Positions 1-10,778 of a DNA stretch of 64,000 bases are shown piece by piece. The DNA is from Burkholderiales bacterium (GTDB taxonomy: Bacteria; Pseudomonadota; Gammaproteobacteria; Burkholderiales; Usitatibacteraceae). The notes beneath the pieces are model-generated. The model was not told the origin of the DNA, searched no databases, and saw nothing but the letters and a program-made list of their open reading frames with translations. The first letter of the stretch is position 1. Every line of letters begins with the position of its first letter. Position numbers and translations under genes: made by a program. The stretch lies in NCBI GenBank assembly GCA_025359985.1, contig JANYDB010000018.1, positions 1-64,000 of the forward strand. Direction: 5' to 3'.

Positions 1-207
1 GAGGCCATTGGCCAGATCGCGCTGGCGCTGCAACATCGGCAGACGCACCAGCGCATGAGTGCCCGTCATAAAGGCGCGGCCACGTTCGATCAAATATTTA
101 TCGTCAAGCGAAATGGAATCGAAACGGGCGGTCGCGTTGGACACATCAGCCGGGTCAGGCGTATGGGCCGACTGAGATTCAGGGGAAGAGACAGGAACAG
201 CAGACAT
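1..207 (-). CDS. Indolepyruvate ferredoxin oxidoreductase-like protein, N-terminal fragment (runs off window start)
   Basis: Minus-strand translation from ATG at 207: MSAVPVSSPESQ...RFDSISLDDKYLIERGRAFMTGTHALVRLPMLQRQRDLANGL, which resembles the N-terminus of fused indolepyruvate ferredoxin oxidoreductases. Confidence 0.75.
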   Translation of the reverse strand, partial: MSAVPVSSPESQSAHTPDPADVSNATARFDSISLDDKYLIERGRAFMTGTHALVRLPMLQRQRDLANGL

Positions 208-558
208 CAACAACTCCTCAAAATTTTGTTCTGGGATCAATAATCTGGGCGGCCCAGATTTAGCATGCGCTTTTGCAACATGCTACTCACTAAACTCGAC
301 ACACAGAATTGTGTTCCGGTCGAGAAGCGCGCGCAAGTGTACCGGAAAACTCGGGACTCGTCAGAAAGCAGCCAGACTGCAAGCAAGCTATGAGGCACTA
401 GGCTGGTTACAGAGTGGCTACTCGATAAGTTAGGGCACGCTTTACGCTAGCTGAAAATCGCTCACAGCCTCCAGTTTTACAAACGAAGGAGCAGATCATA
501 ATCTGCATAAAACAACGCGGCAGTATCGCCGCCAAGCGTAGCAAATCACGGCAAACGC

Positions 559-3500
559 TTAAGAAGCCTTCTCCACATTTACCGTATTGTCTTTTGGACG
601 TCGATCAATGAGCTTGTTGAGCGGATCTATACCGGCTTTTGCGGGCTTTTTATCAACCGTCAGGATGTACTCATTTTCCTCTTTTTCGATTTTGCGCTTC
701 TCGATAAAAATGGGCACACCTTTTTCATCTAGTACGCCGATATCGATCCAGTCGGCGAGCGGCACGTCTTCTTCTTTACCCAGTTTGTCGGCTTTGCGTT
801 TTTTGGCAATCACACTCAGCGTAACCTCGAATTTACCGTTCGCCAGTTCCTTATAACTTGCTTTGGACGCGCGGTTATCGTAGAGCACAATATTTTCAAA
901 CATATCGTCGATGATGTACTGCAAATGAGACGGCGTCACCGCACGAAAATGATTGATCAGCATGGTTGAATTTGGATACGGCGGGCCTTTAAAGGCGGTC
1001 TCTTCGCGGAACGCTTTAATCGCAGCATTCACGTTTTTTTCACCAATATAATCCTGCAATGCGTACATCACCAGGCTGCCTTTGTTGTAATGGATATAAC
1101 CCTGATTTTCAACGCGTCCAAGGGGCAATTCTTTTTTCTGCTCAAAGGCGCGGCCCATCAGGTAGCGATCCAGTTCATAGGCAAGAAATTTTTGCATCTT
1201 GGCTTCGCCATATTTTTGCTTCATCACCATCAGCGCGGAATACTGTGCCAGCGTTTCCGAAAGCATCGTGCCGCCCTGAACAGCGCCGCCAATCACTTGA
1301 TGCGCCCACCACTGATGCGCCGCCTCGTGTGCCGTAATGTAATACGGGTAATCCAGATCTTTCGGATCATCCTTACGCACGCGGGCAATAAAACCGATGG
1401 CCTCCGAATACGGAATCGTATTCGGAAACGCCTGCGCAAAACTGGCATAGCGCGGGAATTCAATAATCCGGAATTGTTTATGCTGATACGGGCCGAATGC
1501 TTCGGTGTAATAGGCCAGTGATGCTTTCACCGAAGCAAACATGCTTTCAAGGTTATAGCTATGACCGGGCTGATAATAAATTTCAATCGGCACATCGCCG
1601 GTCGGGCCTTGCCACACATCTTTTTTAATTTCATAGCGAGCCGATTGAAAAGCAAAAAACTTCAAAATAGGCACATCCATTTTGTAGGTGAAATACCGGC
1701 GGCCGTTTTCTTGCCATTCACGCTGCAAATAGCCAGGGGCAATGGCGATTTGATCGCTTTCCGTACCAACGGTGGCTTCAAAATCAATCCAGTCTGAATC
1801 ATTGGAAATGTAATTACGCTGCAGACCTTTGACATCATCACGATCCGGCATGCGCTCTTTAGCGGCGAGCCCGAATTTTTTGCGATCCTGATCACGCCCC
1901 ACTTCGTTGCCATCCTGATAGCCAATGAAGGGCAAGATGCTGGCCGCATTAATAAAGGTGCCGTTATAAACCACTTCGGTATTGGAGCCCGAATTTTCAA
2001 ACCCGTTAGTAGGTTGTTCAATGTCAAAAGTCAGCGTGGTTTCAGCACCTGCAGCCAGCGGCGTTTTGAATTTGTAAATCCGCGTGCCCAATTTTTCATT
2101 ATTCTCGATTAACTCCGTCGGCGCGCTGAATTCAAGCTGGTGATAAATGAGCGCTTGGGCTTTGGCAAAACCCAATTGAATTTTTTCAACTGGCTGCTCG
2201 TTCTTGTTTTTAAGCTGGTAGGTACCGACCATGCGCACCCGCTGCTGACGCGGGAACAAATCAGTTTTAACTTTCACCGCCGTGATGCGTAACTGCGGGT
2301 CCTGAGCACTGGCTTTGTAAAGCTTTTCATATTCGACCTGCTGCTTCTGGCCCTCATTTGACGTCTGATAATGATTCAACACATTGGTGTTGTAAAAAAT
2401 AAAGCTGCCCAAACCAACAAACACCAAACCAAATACAGCACTGGTTGCAAGCAGCGGCCTCGTCACACGACTGCGCGCAATCACCCAGCGCTCGCGCCAG
2501 CCAGCGGCCGTACCACGCGTCCAAAATAAATAACCCACGATCAGCAACAAAATAGCCGCTGCAAGCCAATACGCCTGATACGTAAACAGGCGCGGCAGAA
2601 AATGACCATAACCATTCATGTCCGAATAGATTACCGAGGGCACGGATGCGAATTTATACAGATTGTGTTCAAAGCCCATCAGCCCGGCAAACGAGATCAG
2701 CACGTAATACACAATCATCAAAAAATGACCGAGATACTTATTGTTGATGACGCTATGAATTGCAATCGCCAGCGCGCACAGCAGCCAGTAATCGAGCAAT
2801 GAAATACCCAGCATGTTGATGGCGTAATGGCCCAATTCAAAATTGAAGTAACCCTTCGACGCCTGAATCGCTATCCCGCAAAGCATCAGCATCAACTGCA
2901 GTATCACTGGCACCAGCATCAATGCCAGCAGCTTGGCGGTCAATGGCAACCAGGTAGGTGACGGCATGGCGTCAAGGATTTGATCAAGCCGTTGGTCACG
3001 CTCGCGCCACACTAGCTCGCCCGCATAAAAAGTGATGATGATGAGCATGAATAATGCGAAGCTGCCGTTCACCAAACCGATGATTTGATACGTCACGGGC
3101 CAAGTGCTGGTGCCATACGCATCACCCAGTGTGGTGGCCGCGAAAATCAAAAACAACAGTCCTGCAAACACCAGTACGCCAAAATAAATATTCTTGACCG
3201 TTTCAATAAAGTTAAGCCATGTCAGGCGCGGCAGCATCGACAATCCGCTTGACTCAGATGCCGCAAACCCCAGGCTGGGCGCGGTTTTCCGGGCAATTGC
3301 CTGGATTGAGGCAAAATTCGCGATGGCTTCATCAGAAATATCTTCGCTTGCTTTTTTGGATTTTTTCGGCTTCTTGACAGCACGCTCAGCCGAAAATTGT
3401 CCAAATGAAAAACGCCAAAAACAGAACACAGTTGCGCTAACCGCAACGCCCAGCCACAGCAGACGATTCCATAGCAGCACGCCCTCAAGCGGCACCAGCC

Positions 3501-4293
3501 GGATATTGCGTTCGGCCACCGTCCAGTATTCGGTTATGCGCGCCATCGCCGAGCTGCCAAATGGATCAATCAATGCGGCGATTGTTTTATTATCCATATC
3601 GCGCGTGAGTTGCAGCGCGATCAGGTAACCCAGCATCAACAGCACGCTGCCGATATACACCGGCAACATTTTGCGGGTCAGGGTGGCAATGACAAAAAAC
3701 AAGCTGCCGATCAGCAATGCATTCGGCAGCAGGATCATCAAATAAGGCCACACATAGGCGAGTAGCCGATTCGGCCCGACCCGCTCCGCATCTAGCCCTG
3801 GTAGCAAGGTGGCGAGAAATGCGCCCAACCCGATACTACTAAAGATCAGCAGCACCACCACAAAAGCGCCCAAAAAACGACCGCCCAGGTATTGGAATTT
3901 ATTGATCGGAGAGGTAAAGAAAAAATGGTGTGACCGATATTCAAAATCCTGCTGCACCGAGCGGCCCATCACAGTCGCCATGATGATGAGGCCGAACATG
4001 CCCAAAATTGACACCGTCTGCGAGAGCGCGAACGGTGAATTGATAAACACTTTGCCGGAACCAAAAGAAATATTGGCTTCTTTGAAGATGCCACCCGCCG
4101 CCGCAATCCACAATAATGCGATGGTGAAAAAGACACCAAAATACACCCAAGTGGAAATGCGTGAGAGGCGGGTTTTTAGCTCGAAGCGGGCGATAGACCG
4201 GGTAGTCTTGAATGCAGATGTGCGCACGTCATTCCCCTCAGTTCGAAACAACGGCGTCAGCCATGGCCGAGTCAACACCGCTATACGCACCAC
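559..4293 (-). CDS. ABC-2 type permease fused to M1-family (gluzincin) aminopeptidase domain
   Basis: 1244 aa; N-terminal multi-TM ABC-2 permease half, C-terminal domain with ITAHEAAHQWWAHQ (HEXXH zinc motif); next to an ABC ATPase gene. Confidence 0.88.
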   Translation of the reverse strand: MVRIAVLTRPWLTPLFRTEGNDVRTSAFKTTRSIARFELKTRLSRISTWVYFGVFFTIALLWIAAAGGIFKEANISFGSGKVFINSPFALSQTVSILGMFGLIIMATVMGRSVQQDFEYRSHHFFFTSPINKFQYLGGRFLGAFVVVLLIFSSIGLGAFLATLLPGLDAERVGPNRLLAYVWPYLMILLPNALLIGSLFFVIATLTRKMLPVYIGSVLLMLGYLIALQLTRDMDNKTIAALIDPFGSSAMARITEYWTVAERNIRLVPLEGVLLWNRLLWLGVAVSATVFCFWRFSFGQFSAERAVKKPKKSKKASEDISDEAIANFASIQAIARKTAPSLGFAASESSGLSMLPRLTWLNFIETVKNIYFGVLVFAGLLFLIFAATTLGDAYGTSTWPVTYQIIGLVNGSFALFMLIIITFYAGELVWRERDQRLDQILDAMPSPTWLPLTAKLLALMLVPVILQLMLMLCGIAIQASKGYFNFELGHYAINMLGISLLDYWLLCALAIAIHSVINNKYLGHFLMIVYYVLISFAGLMGFEHNLYKFASVPSVIYSDMNGYGHFLPRLFTYQAYWLAAAILLLIVGYLFWTRGTAAGWRERWVIARSRVTRPLLATSAVFGLVFVGLGSFIFYNTNVLNHYQTSNEGQKQQVEYEKLYKASAQDPQLRITAVKVKTDLFPRQQRVRMVGTYQLKNKNEQPVEKIQLGFAKAQALIYHQLEFSAPTELIENNEKLGTRIYKFKTPLAAGAETTLTFDIEQPTNGFENSGSNTEVVYNGTFINAASILPFIGYQDGNEVGRDQDRKKFGLAAKERMPDRDDVKGLQRNYISNDSDWIDFEATVGTESDQIAIAPGYLQREWQENGRRYFTYKMDVPILKFFAFQSARYEIKKDVWQGPTGDVPIEIYYQPGHSYNLESMFASVKASLAYYTEAFGPYQHKQFRIIEFPRYASFAQAFPNTIPYSEAIGFIARVRKDDPKDLDYPYYITAHEAAHQWWAHQVIGGAVQGGTMLSETLAQYSALMVMKQKYGEAKMQKFLAYELDRYLMGRAFEQKKELPLGRVENQGYIHYNKGSLVMYALQDYIGEKNVNAAIKAFREETAFKGPPYPNSTMLINHFRAVTPSHLQYIIDDMFENIVLYDNRASKASYKELANGKFEVTLSVIAKKRKADKLGKEEDVPLADWIDIGVLDEKGVPIFIEKRKIEKEENEYILTVDKKPAKAGIDPLNKLIDRRPKDNTVNVEKAS

Positions 4294-5179
4294 CCTGATT
4301 CACAGCACCCAAGTGTCCGCCAATCGCTGCAAAATAAGTATCTTCCAGAGTCGGCTCAACCGCCTCAAACATGGAACCTGGCGAGCCCTCGCTGATCACA
4401 TGAATGCGGGTTTTCCCTGACAGCAGGCGCGTTGAAATAACCGGATATTTTTTCCTAGCGTCGTCAATTTCATGCCGCGCCACGGAGGCCGCCCAGATGC
4501 GGCCTTTCAGTCGGTGCGTGAGTTCATCGGGCTGCCCGGTTAACAACACTTCGCCTTTGTTGATAATCGCCATATTCGGGCACAAGTCACTTACGTCGGA
4601 GACGATATGCGTGGATAAAATAACCACGACCTCTTCACCAATATCGGCCAACAGATTATGGAAGCGAACCCGTTCTTCTGGATCCAGTCCTGCGGTCGGC
4701 TCATCAACAATAATCAGCTTGGGATTGCCGAGCAAGGCTTGCGCAATACCGAAGCGCTGGCGCATGCCGCCAGAAAAGCCGCCCAGCGCTTTAAAGCGCA
4801 CATTAAACAAGTTGGTCTGTCGCAATAAACCGATTACGATTTCCTGGCGCTCAGTCTTGTTGTTGAGCCCTTTTAACTCCGCAAAATGCGTCAATAAATC
4901 CAGGGCCGAAACCTTGGGATAGACTCCGAAATCCTGCGGCAAATAACCCAACTGGCGCCGCACGCCGTCTTTATCCTTCAACACATCCAACGTACCCATT
5001 TGCGCTGAACCGCTATCAGCATCCTGCAGCGTCGCAAGGGTGCGCATCAAGCTGGACTTACCCGCACCGTTGGGCCCCAGCAAGCCGAACATGCCGCTGG
5101 GGATGGTCAGGGTCACGTTTTTGAGCGCTTGAACACCGTTAGGATAGGTCTTGGAGAGGCCGCGAATGATGAGTTCCAT
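4238..5179 (-). CDS. ABC transporter ATP-binding protein
   Basis: Walker A GPNGAGKSS, signature FSGGMRQRFGIAQAL, Walker B LIIVDEPTAGLDPEER; overlaps the start of the permease ORF. Confidence 0.95.
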   Translation of the reverse strand: MELIIRGLSKTYPNGVQALKNVTLTIPSGMFGLLGPNGAGKSSLMRTLATLQDADSGSAQMGTLDVLKDKDGVRRQLGYLPQDFGVYPKVSALDLLTHFAELKGLNNKTERQEIVIGLLRQTNLFNVRFKALGGFSGGMRQRFGIAQALLGNPKLIIVDEPTAGLDPEERVRFHNLLADIGEEVVVILSTHIVSDVSDLCPNMAIINKGEVLLTGQPDELTHRLKGRIWAASVARHEIDDARKKYPVISTRLLSGKTRIHVISEGSPGSMFEAVEPTLEDTYFAAIGGHLGAVNQGGAYSGVDSAMADAVVSN

Positions 5180-5422
5180 GGTCTGATTTTTTCAGGAATT
5201 AAAGATGGCGAAGTATTGCAGGCATTTGGGAATGGCACAACCAATCATGCGACGAAATGCATATGGGTGTGATGAACGGCGTAGCAGGCAGCACTTAAAT
5301 CTGTAAAATTAAATGGCGTTGATAAAAATTATTTTCATTTCATCTCATTTCACTTTGTTCCGTCCTTTCCATTCTTTTCATCCTTTTCATCTTCCTCAAT
5401 CGTTCATCTAAAGAAGAGCGCC

Positions 5423-6853
5423 ATGCCGCCATTTTTTGCCAGGTTCCTGGTTTTGCCACCACTGTTGTTGACACCCATGCTAATGCCTGGCTGCGCCATA
5501 GTCGATCCGCACAACATGTTAAGCCGCCAGCGTACTGCCGTGGTGATCCCGGATACACCGGTGCCGCTGCTGGCTACGGATGCCTGGAAAAAAGAGGCGC
5601 TTGACTATGTGTGGAATACGGTTAATGAAAAATACTACGATCCGAAATTTAATGGGGTGGATTGGCGTGCGGTGCGCGTTAAATATGAGCCCTTGTTACA
5701 AGCCGCCAACAGCGACGATGAATACTGGGAGCTGCTCGACAAAATGACCGGTGAGTTAAAAGATTCACACACCCGCGTGCATTCGCCCAAACAGGTTGAG
5801 CAGCAGCGTAATAATGAATCCCACTCACTCGGCCTCGGCTTTGCGGAAATGGCCAATTCGCTGGTGCTAACCAGTGTTCATCCGGAATCTGACGCGTACT
5901 GGGCAGGTGCACGCATCGGGATGACAATCAAGACCATCAATGGCGAGCCCGCACTGGCGCTTTACCGGCGTCTTGCCTTTGAGACGCGCGACTCATCCAC
6001 TCCTTGGGCACGCGTTCGCGGTGCGGTACGCAAAATCAATGCGGGCGATATTGACACCAGCGTCAGTATGACATTTGTGAGGGCTGGTACGTCTGCGGAC
6101 GGCGAAATTACCACCACCATGAAGCGCCGCAAATTTAAGACCCCGCCGAGTTTTACCAAACGCGTGCTGCCGTCCGGCTTTGGCTATATCCGTTTTTCCG
6201 GTTTTGTAGAATCATTGCGCGGCGAAGTTATTGACGCGATTGACAGCTTCAAAGACACACCCGGGCTCATCGTCGATTTGCGCGGCAATGGCGGCGGCTC
6301 CGCTGCCATGTCGCAGGCATTGATTACTAAATTTTTAAGCGATACCCAGAAGCCGGGACGCCTGCTTACCCGCACCGGCAAACCGATCACACTGTTTTTT
6401 ATCAAAACGATGGAGCTCGAGCCTGAACTCAAAGGTGACAAGCAAAAAGCTTACACCAAACCACTGGTTATTCTGACCAATGAAGCCAGCGCATCGGCTT
6501 CCGAGATGACGGCTGGCATGCTGCAGGATTTAGGCCGTGCGACGATCATTGGCGAGCGTAGTTGTGGCTGCTTGCTGGCCTATCTGGGCTATGCCGATGT
6601 GCCCGGCGGCGGCTGGCTGGCATACAGCGAAATTGGCTTCGTTTCCAAAAATGGTAGGCGCGTTGAGGCCAACGGCGTGATGCCAGATGTTACCGTGCAG
6701 CTCACACGCGATGACTATGTGCTGAATCGTGATCGGGTACTGGAAACGGCTGAAACTTTTTTAAGAAATAAAAAACCAACTGACGAAAAACGGGCGAACA
6801 TTACAACATCGGATGCAATCTCACCATCAACGCCAGCAGCGAACATAAAATAG
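5423..6853 (+). CDS. S41 family (C-terminal processing) peptidase, lipoprotein-like signal
   Basis: Signal with lipobox-like MLMPGC; GLIVDLRGNGGGS and TNEASASASEMTAGMLQDL S41 motifs. Confidence 0.9.
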   Translation: MPPFFARFLVLPPLLLTPMLMPGCAIVDPHNMLSRQRTAVVIPDTPVPLLATDAWKKEALDYVWNTVNEKYYDPKFNGVDWRAVRVKYEPLLQAANSDDEYWELLDKMTGELKDSHTRVHSPKQVEQQRNNESHSLGLGFAEMANSLVLTSVHPESDAYWAGARIGMTIKTINGEPALALYRRLAFETRDSSTPWARVRGAVRKINAGDIDTSVSMTFVRAGTSADGEITTTMKRRKFKTPPSFTKRVLPSGFGYIRFSGFVESLRGEVIDAIDSFKDTPGLIVDLRGNGGGSAAMSQALITKFLSDTQKPGRLLTRTGKPITLFFIKTMELEPELKGDKQKAYTKPLVILTNEASASASEMTAGMLQDLGRATIIGERSCGCLLAYLGYADVPGGGWLAYSEIGFVSKNGRRVEANGVMPDVTVQLTRDDYVLNRDRVLETAETFLRNKKPTDEKRANITTSDAISPSTPAANIK

Positions 6854-6892
6854 CAAACAGCGTAGCCATAAAAAGGCGTATCCGAGGAAATA

Positions 6893-7885
6893 TTGACGAT
6901 GAAAATTTTAGTCCTTGGCGCAGGCAGTACCGGCGGCTATTTTGGTGGACGCCTGGCAGAAGCCGGGGCCGATGTCACCTTTTTGGTTCGCGAACGTCGC
7001 GCGCAGCAGCTTGCTCAACGCGACTTACAAATTGAGAGCCCCGCTGGCAACATCACGCTACCAGTCAAGACGGTGTTGGCAGCAAACTTGAAGCCAGAAT
7101 TTGACATCATCATTTTGGCCTGTAAAGCCTATGATCTTGAATCGAGCATCGCAGCGATCAAGCCCGCGATGGGCGCTGACACCAAGCCCGCGATGGGCGC
7201 CAGCATCGACACCCGCACCGGTACGGTTATCGTGCCACTACTGAACGGCATCGCTCACCTTGACTCGCTTGACGCCGCATTTGGCTCGGCACGCGTGATG
7301 GGCGGCACCTGCCAGATTGCCGCGACGCTTACTCCAGATGGCGTCGTCAAATCCATGGCTGACACACACTCCATCACATGGGGTGTGCGTGAAGGATTGC
7401 ATAAACCGCAGCAACAAAAAATCGCTGAAGCGCTGGGTGTGGCCTTCGCAAACACCACCGTCGCGTGGAAAATTTCTGATCACATCATGCTCGACATGTG
7501 GGAAAAGATCGCCTTCCTGTCGACCTTGGCAGCGATGACCTGCATGATGCGCGCCAATGTTGGTGAAATTCTCGCCACGCCCGACGGTAAAAACATCATG
7601 ACTCGTTATGTTCAAATAAGCATGGCAATCGCAGCGGCAGAAGGCTATCCGCCGCGCGCTGATGTGGTGGAACGATTCGAGAAAATACTGGATTCACAGC
7701 ACTCCACACTCACGGCCTCAATGCTGCGCGATCTTGAAAATGGCCATGAAGTGGAAGCTGATCATATTGTTGGCTACATGCTGAACAAAGCACGCGAACA
7801 CCATATTGACGATTATTTAATCGCGATGGCCTTTACACATTTGAAGGCCTATCAGCAGCGCCGACTGGGCAAACGGCGGTCGTAA
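6893..7885 (+). CDS. panE: 2-dehydropantoate 2-reductase
   Basis: MKILVLGAGSTGGYFGGRLAEAGADVTFLVRERRAQQL Rossmann start and family-typical C-terminus. Confidence 0.88.
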   Translation: MTMKILVLGAGSTGGYFGGRLAEAGADVTFLVRERRAQQLAQRDLQIESPAGNITLPVKTVLAANLKPEFDIIILACKAYDLESSIAAIKPAMGADTKPAMGASIDTRTGTVIVPLLNGIAHLDSLDAAFGSARVMGGTCQIAATLTPDGVVKSMADTHSITWGVREGLHKPQQQKIAEALGVAFANTTVAWKISDHIMLDMWEKIAFLSTLAAMTCMMRANVGEILATPDGKNIMTRYVQISMAIAAAEGYPPRADVVERFEKILDSQHSTLTASMLRDLENGHEVEADHIVGYMLNKAREHHIDDYLIAMAFTHLKAYQQRRLGKRRS

Positions 7886-7904
7886 CTTATCGTGACATTG
7901 CGGC

Positions 7905-9305
7905 TTATTCAGGTGCGCTTGAATCCGTCGTTGAAGTTGACATTGACACTGATAATAAAGCGGCCGCCCGAACTGCCTCTGCTACCTTATTGGCCAGCGC
8001 CTCTACCTGAGCGCGTTTTTCGCCTTCGACCATCACGCGGATGAGCGGCTCCGTTCCGGATGCGCGCAACAGCACCCGACCCTTCCCTGCCAAATCAAGC
8101 TCTGCGTCAGACACGGCACGTTGAATATCCGCGTTAACCGCAAAATCAAGCTTTGCTGCAGTACGAACATTGACGAGTATCTGCGGATATAGTTTTAATT
8201 CTTCAGTGTAGTTAGCCAGTGAAGTCGAAGGGGTTCTCAATGCCGCCAGCACCTGCAACGCCGAGATAATGCCATCGCCTGTGGTGTGTTTGTCGAGGCA
8301 CAGTAAATGGCCCGAGTTTTCACCGCCCACTTCCCAGCCTTTTTCTCGCAACATCTCGAACACATAGCGATCACCCACGTTCGCCCGCGCGAACGGAATT
8401 TGCATGTCGGCGAAACATTTCTCCAATGCGAAATTGGTCATTAGCGTGCCAACTGCGCCGCCTTTCAGAACACCGCGTTTTTGGCGATCTTTAACGACTG
8501 CGTACATAAGCTGATCACCGTCAAACAGAGTGCCGTCCGCGTCGCACATCATGAGACGATCAGCATCGCCATCAAGTGCTAGCCCGAAGTGCGCCTGATG
8601 CTCGCGCACGGCATCTACCATGGTCTGCGGATGGGTAGCACCGCATTGATCGTTGATATTTAGACCGTTTGGATGATTCGCGATCGCGATCACCTCAGCC
8701 CCTAATTCACGGAATACTTTGGGTGCAACGTCGTACGCCGCACCTTCTGCGCAATCAAGCACAATTTTGTAGCCTTTGAGGTCGAACTCCACTGGAAATT
8801 TGCTTTTGCAAAACTCGATATACCGTCCGGCAGCATCTTCAACGCGTCGCGCTTTACCGAGCGATGCTGAAGGCATGGATTGCAATGGCTTATCAAGCTC
8901 AGCCTCAATTTCACGCTCAACCTGATCGGGTAGCTTTTGACCGTCGCCTGAAAAAAACTTGATACCATTATCGTCATAAGGATTATGCGACGCGGAGATC
9001 ATGATGCCCGCAGATAACCTTAGCGCGCGTGTGAGATAGGCTACAGCGGGCGTGGGCATGGGGCCTACGAGCAGCACATCAACCCCAGCCGCGGCCAAGC
9101 CAGCCTGAAGCGCGCTCTCCAGCATGTAGCCGGAAATACGCGTGTCCTTGCCGATCAACACTGCCGGATGAGTGCCATCGGCCGGTCGATGACTGGCGAG
9201 TACACGGCCTGCCGCGTTGCCGAGGCGCAACACAAAATCGGGGGTAATCGGCATTGCGCCGACTTTGCCGCGTACCCCATCAGTACCAAAATATTTTCTG
9301 CTCAT
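7905..9305 (-). CDS. glmM: Phosphoglucosamine mutase
   Basis: [16 protein letters not shown]...[16 protein letters not shown]; GlmM hallmark motifs; start taken at MSRKYF rather than the longer ORF. Confidence 0.96.
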   Translation of the reverse strand: MSRKYFGTDGVRGKVGAMPITPDFVLRLGNAAGRVLASHRPADGTHPAVLIGKDTRISGYMLESALQAGLAAAGVDVLLVGPMPTPAVAYLTRALRLSAGIMISASHNPYDDNGIKFFSGDGQKLPDQVEREIEAELDKPLQSMPSASLGKARRVEDAAGRYIEFCKSKFPVEFDLKGYKIVLDCAEGAAYDVAPKVFRELGAEVIAIANHPNGLNINDQCGATHPQTMVDAVREHQAHFGLALDGDADRLMMCDADGTLFDGDQLMYAVVKDRQKRGVLKGGAVGTLMTNFALEKCFADMQIPFARANVGDRYVFEMLREKGWEVGGENSGHLLCLDKHTTGDGIISALQVLAALRTPSTSLANYTEELKLYPQILVNVRTAAKLDFAVNADIQRAVSDAELDLAGKGRVLLRASGTEPLIRVMVEGEKRAQVEALANKVAEAVRAAALLSVSMSTSTTDSSAPE

Positions 9306-9401
9306 GTTCATCGCCTGACTAAATAAATCATTACTGTTAAACATTATTATCGCCCACTATCGGCTTACGCCAGAACGGGCCCAGTCAAACCATAGCCTTA
9401 C

Positions 9402-10712
9402 CTATAATTGGCCTGCCTGCTTCAAATCGAGGTAACGGTTTACCAGCGTCACCGGCAATTGTGGCGGCTCGACATCAACGAGCCTTACACCCTGCGCCTG
9501 CATGCGTCTGGTCATTAAGTCACGATCATTCCGATAGCTGGCCGCCACTGCATAAGTCATCGCGTCGTTAATATCATTCACAGGCTGATTGAGCGTCTGC
9601 TCGATCACACCTTCCCGCAGATTTGCAAACAGCACCAGATGACGCCGCCGCAATAGCGTTAGCGCCGGCAACAAACCTTCAGCATCTTCATCACGTAGAT
9701 TCGACACCATGATAATAAGCGAGCGTTTTTTCAGCCGCAGTGATAGATCGACCGCAGCCTGATAGTAATCCGGGGTCTGCAAAGTCGGCTGCAAACCATA
9801 CAGCGCCGATAAAAAACGGTTGACTGTTTCACCTGACTTGCGTGGTGCGACAAAGCGCTTTTCCTGTGTGGCAAAGGTCATCAGACCCGCACTGTCGCCT
9901 TCGCGCAGAGCAACATAGGCCAGCAGCAGCACCGCATTGAGGGTGTGATCAAAATGCGAAAGTTCACCATCTTTGGCCGACATACGCCGACCACAATCAA
10001 TTAAAAACATAATCTGCTGATCGCGCTCGTCCTGGTATTCCCGCGAAATAAGTTTGCGCATACGGGCCGTGGTTTTCCAGTCGATCTGGCGCATCGAGTC
10101 CCCCTGGCGATATTCACGTAATTGCAAAAAATCCATACCTTCGCCGCGACGACGTTTGCGCAGCACGCCAATCTGCGATAAACGGTTATCCACCGCCAGA
10201 AGCGCATAGCGGGTGATTTCAGCAAAATTGGGGAAGCAGCGCACCGCAGTTTCTGCACCGACTTCACGCGCAATGTCCCATAGACCGAACGGTGATTCCA
10301 GACGCAACGCCACGCGGCCAAAACGGAGGTCGCCACGAACTTCAGCTCGAAGACGATATGTTGCGCTAACAAAACCACCGGACGTCAACCTAATACGCAT
10401 CGGCAAATGCTCAATATTGCAGCCACCCGGATAGTTGTCGAATGCCTGAAATCGCCATGCACCGCGGCCATGGTGTGCAAATCGGAGCGTGACATCGCGC
10501 CACACACCCACCGGCAAAGTGGCCGCCACCTTGCGCTCAACCGTAGGTAAATCAGTTCTGAATCGACCTGCCAGCGCATCAGCCAAAGCGATGAGCGCAA
10601 TGGCCGCGCTCGTAACCAGCCACGCATCAACAAGGTGGAGCAATACTGACGCTACCACTGAAAAAACCAGCCAGACACTGAGCAGCCATAACAAACGTTT
10701 TGATGGAATCAT
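9402..10712 (-). CDS. DUF58 domain-containing protein
   Basis: GEGMDFLQLREYRQGDSMRQIDWKTTARMRKLISREYQDERDQQIMFLIDCGRRM is the DUF58 core; adjacent to MoxR ATPase. Confidence 0.93.
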   Translation of the reverse strand: MIPSKRLLWLLSVWLVFSVVASVLLHLVDAWLVTSAAIALIALADALAGRFRTDLPTVERKVAATLPVGVWRDVTLRFAHHGRGAWRFQAFDNYPGGCNIEHLPMRIRLTSGGFVSATYRLRAEVRGDLRFGRVALRLESPFGLWDIAREVGAETAVRCFPNFAEITRYALLAVDNRLSQIGVLRKRRRGEGMDFLQLREYRQGDSMRQIDWKTTARMRKLISREYQDERDQQIMFLIDCGRRMSAKDGELSHFDHTLNAVLLLAYVALREGDSAGLMTFATQEKRFVAPRKSGETVNRFLSALYGLQPTLQTPDYYQAAVDLSLRLKKRSLIIMVSNLRDEDAEGLLPALTLLRRRHLVLFANLREGVIEQTLNQPVNDINDAMTYAVAASYRNDRDLMTRRMQAQGVRLVDVEPPQLPVTLVNRYLDLKQAGQL

Positions 10713-10778
10713 GGAAATTGCATGTCGAAATAATCGCCTGACCGTTTCAACATGCTCATGGTATCGGCCTGCATTTTG

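Noticed and set aside
587-3628. Numerous plus-strand ORFs antisense to the M1/ABC permease gene
   Set aside because: They are shadow frames of a well-supported long CDS, with biased composition and no recognisable domain.
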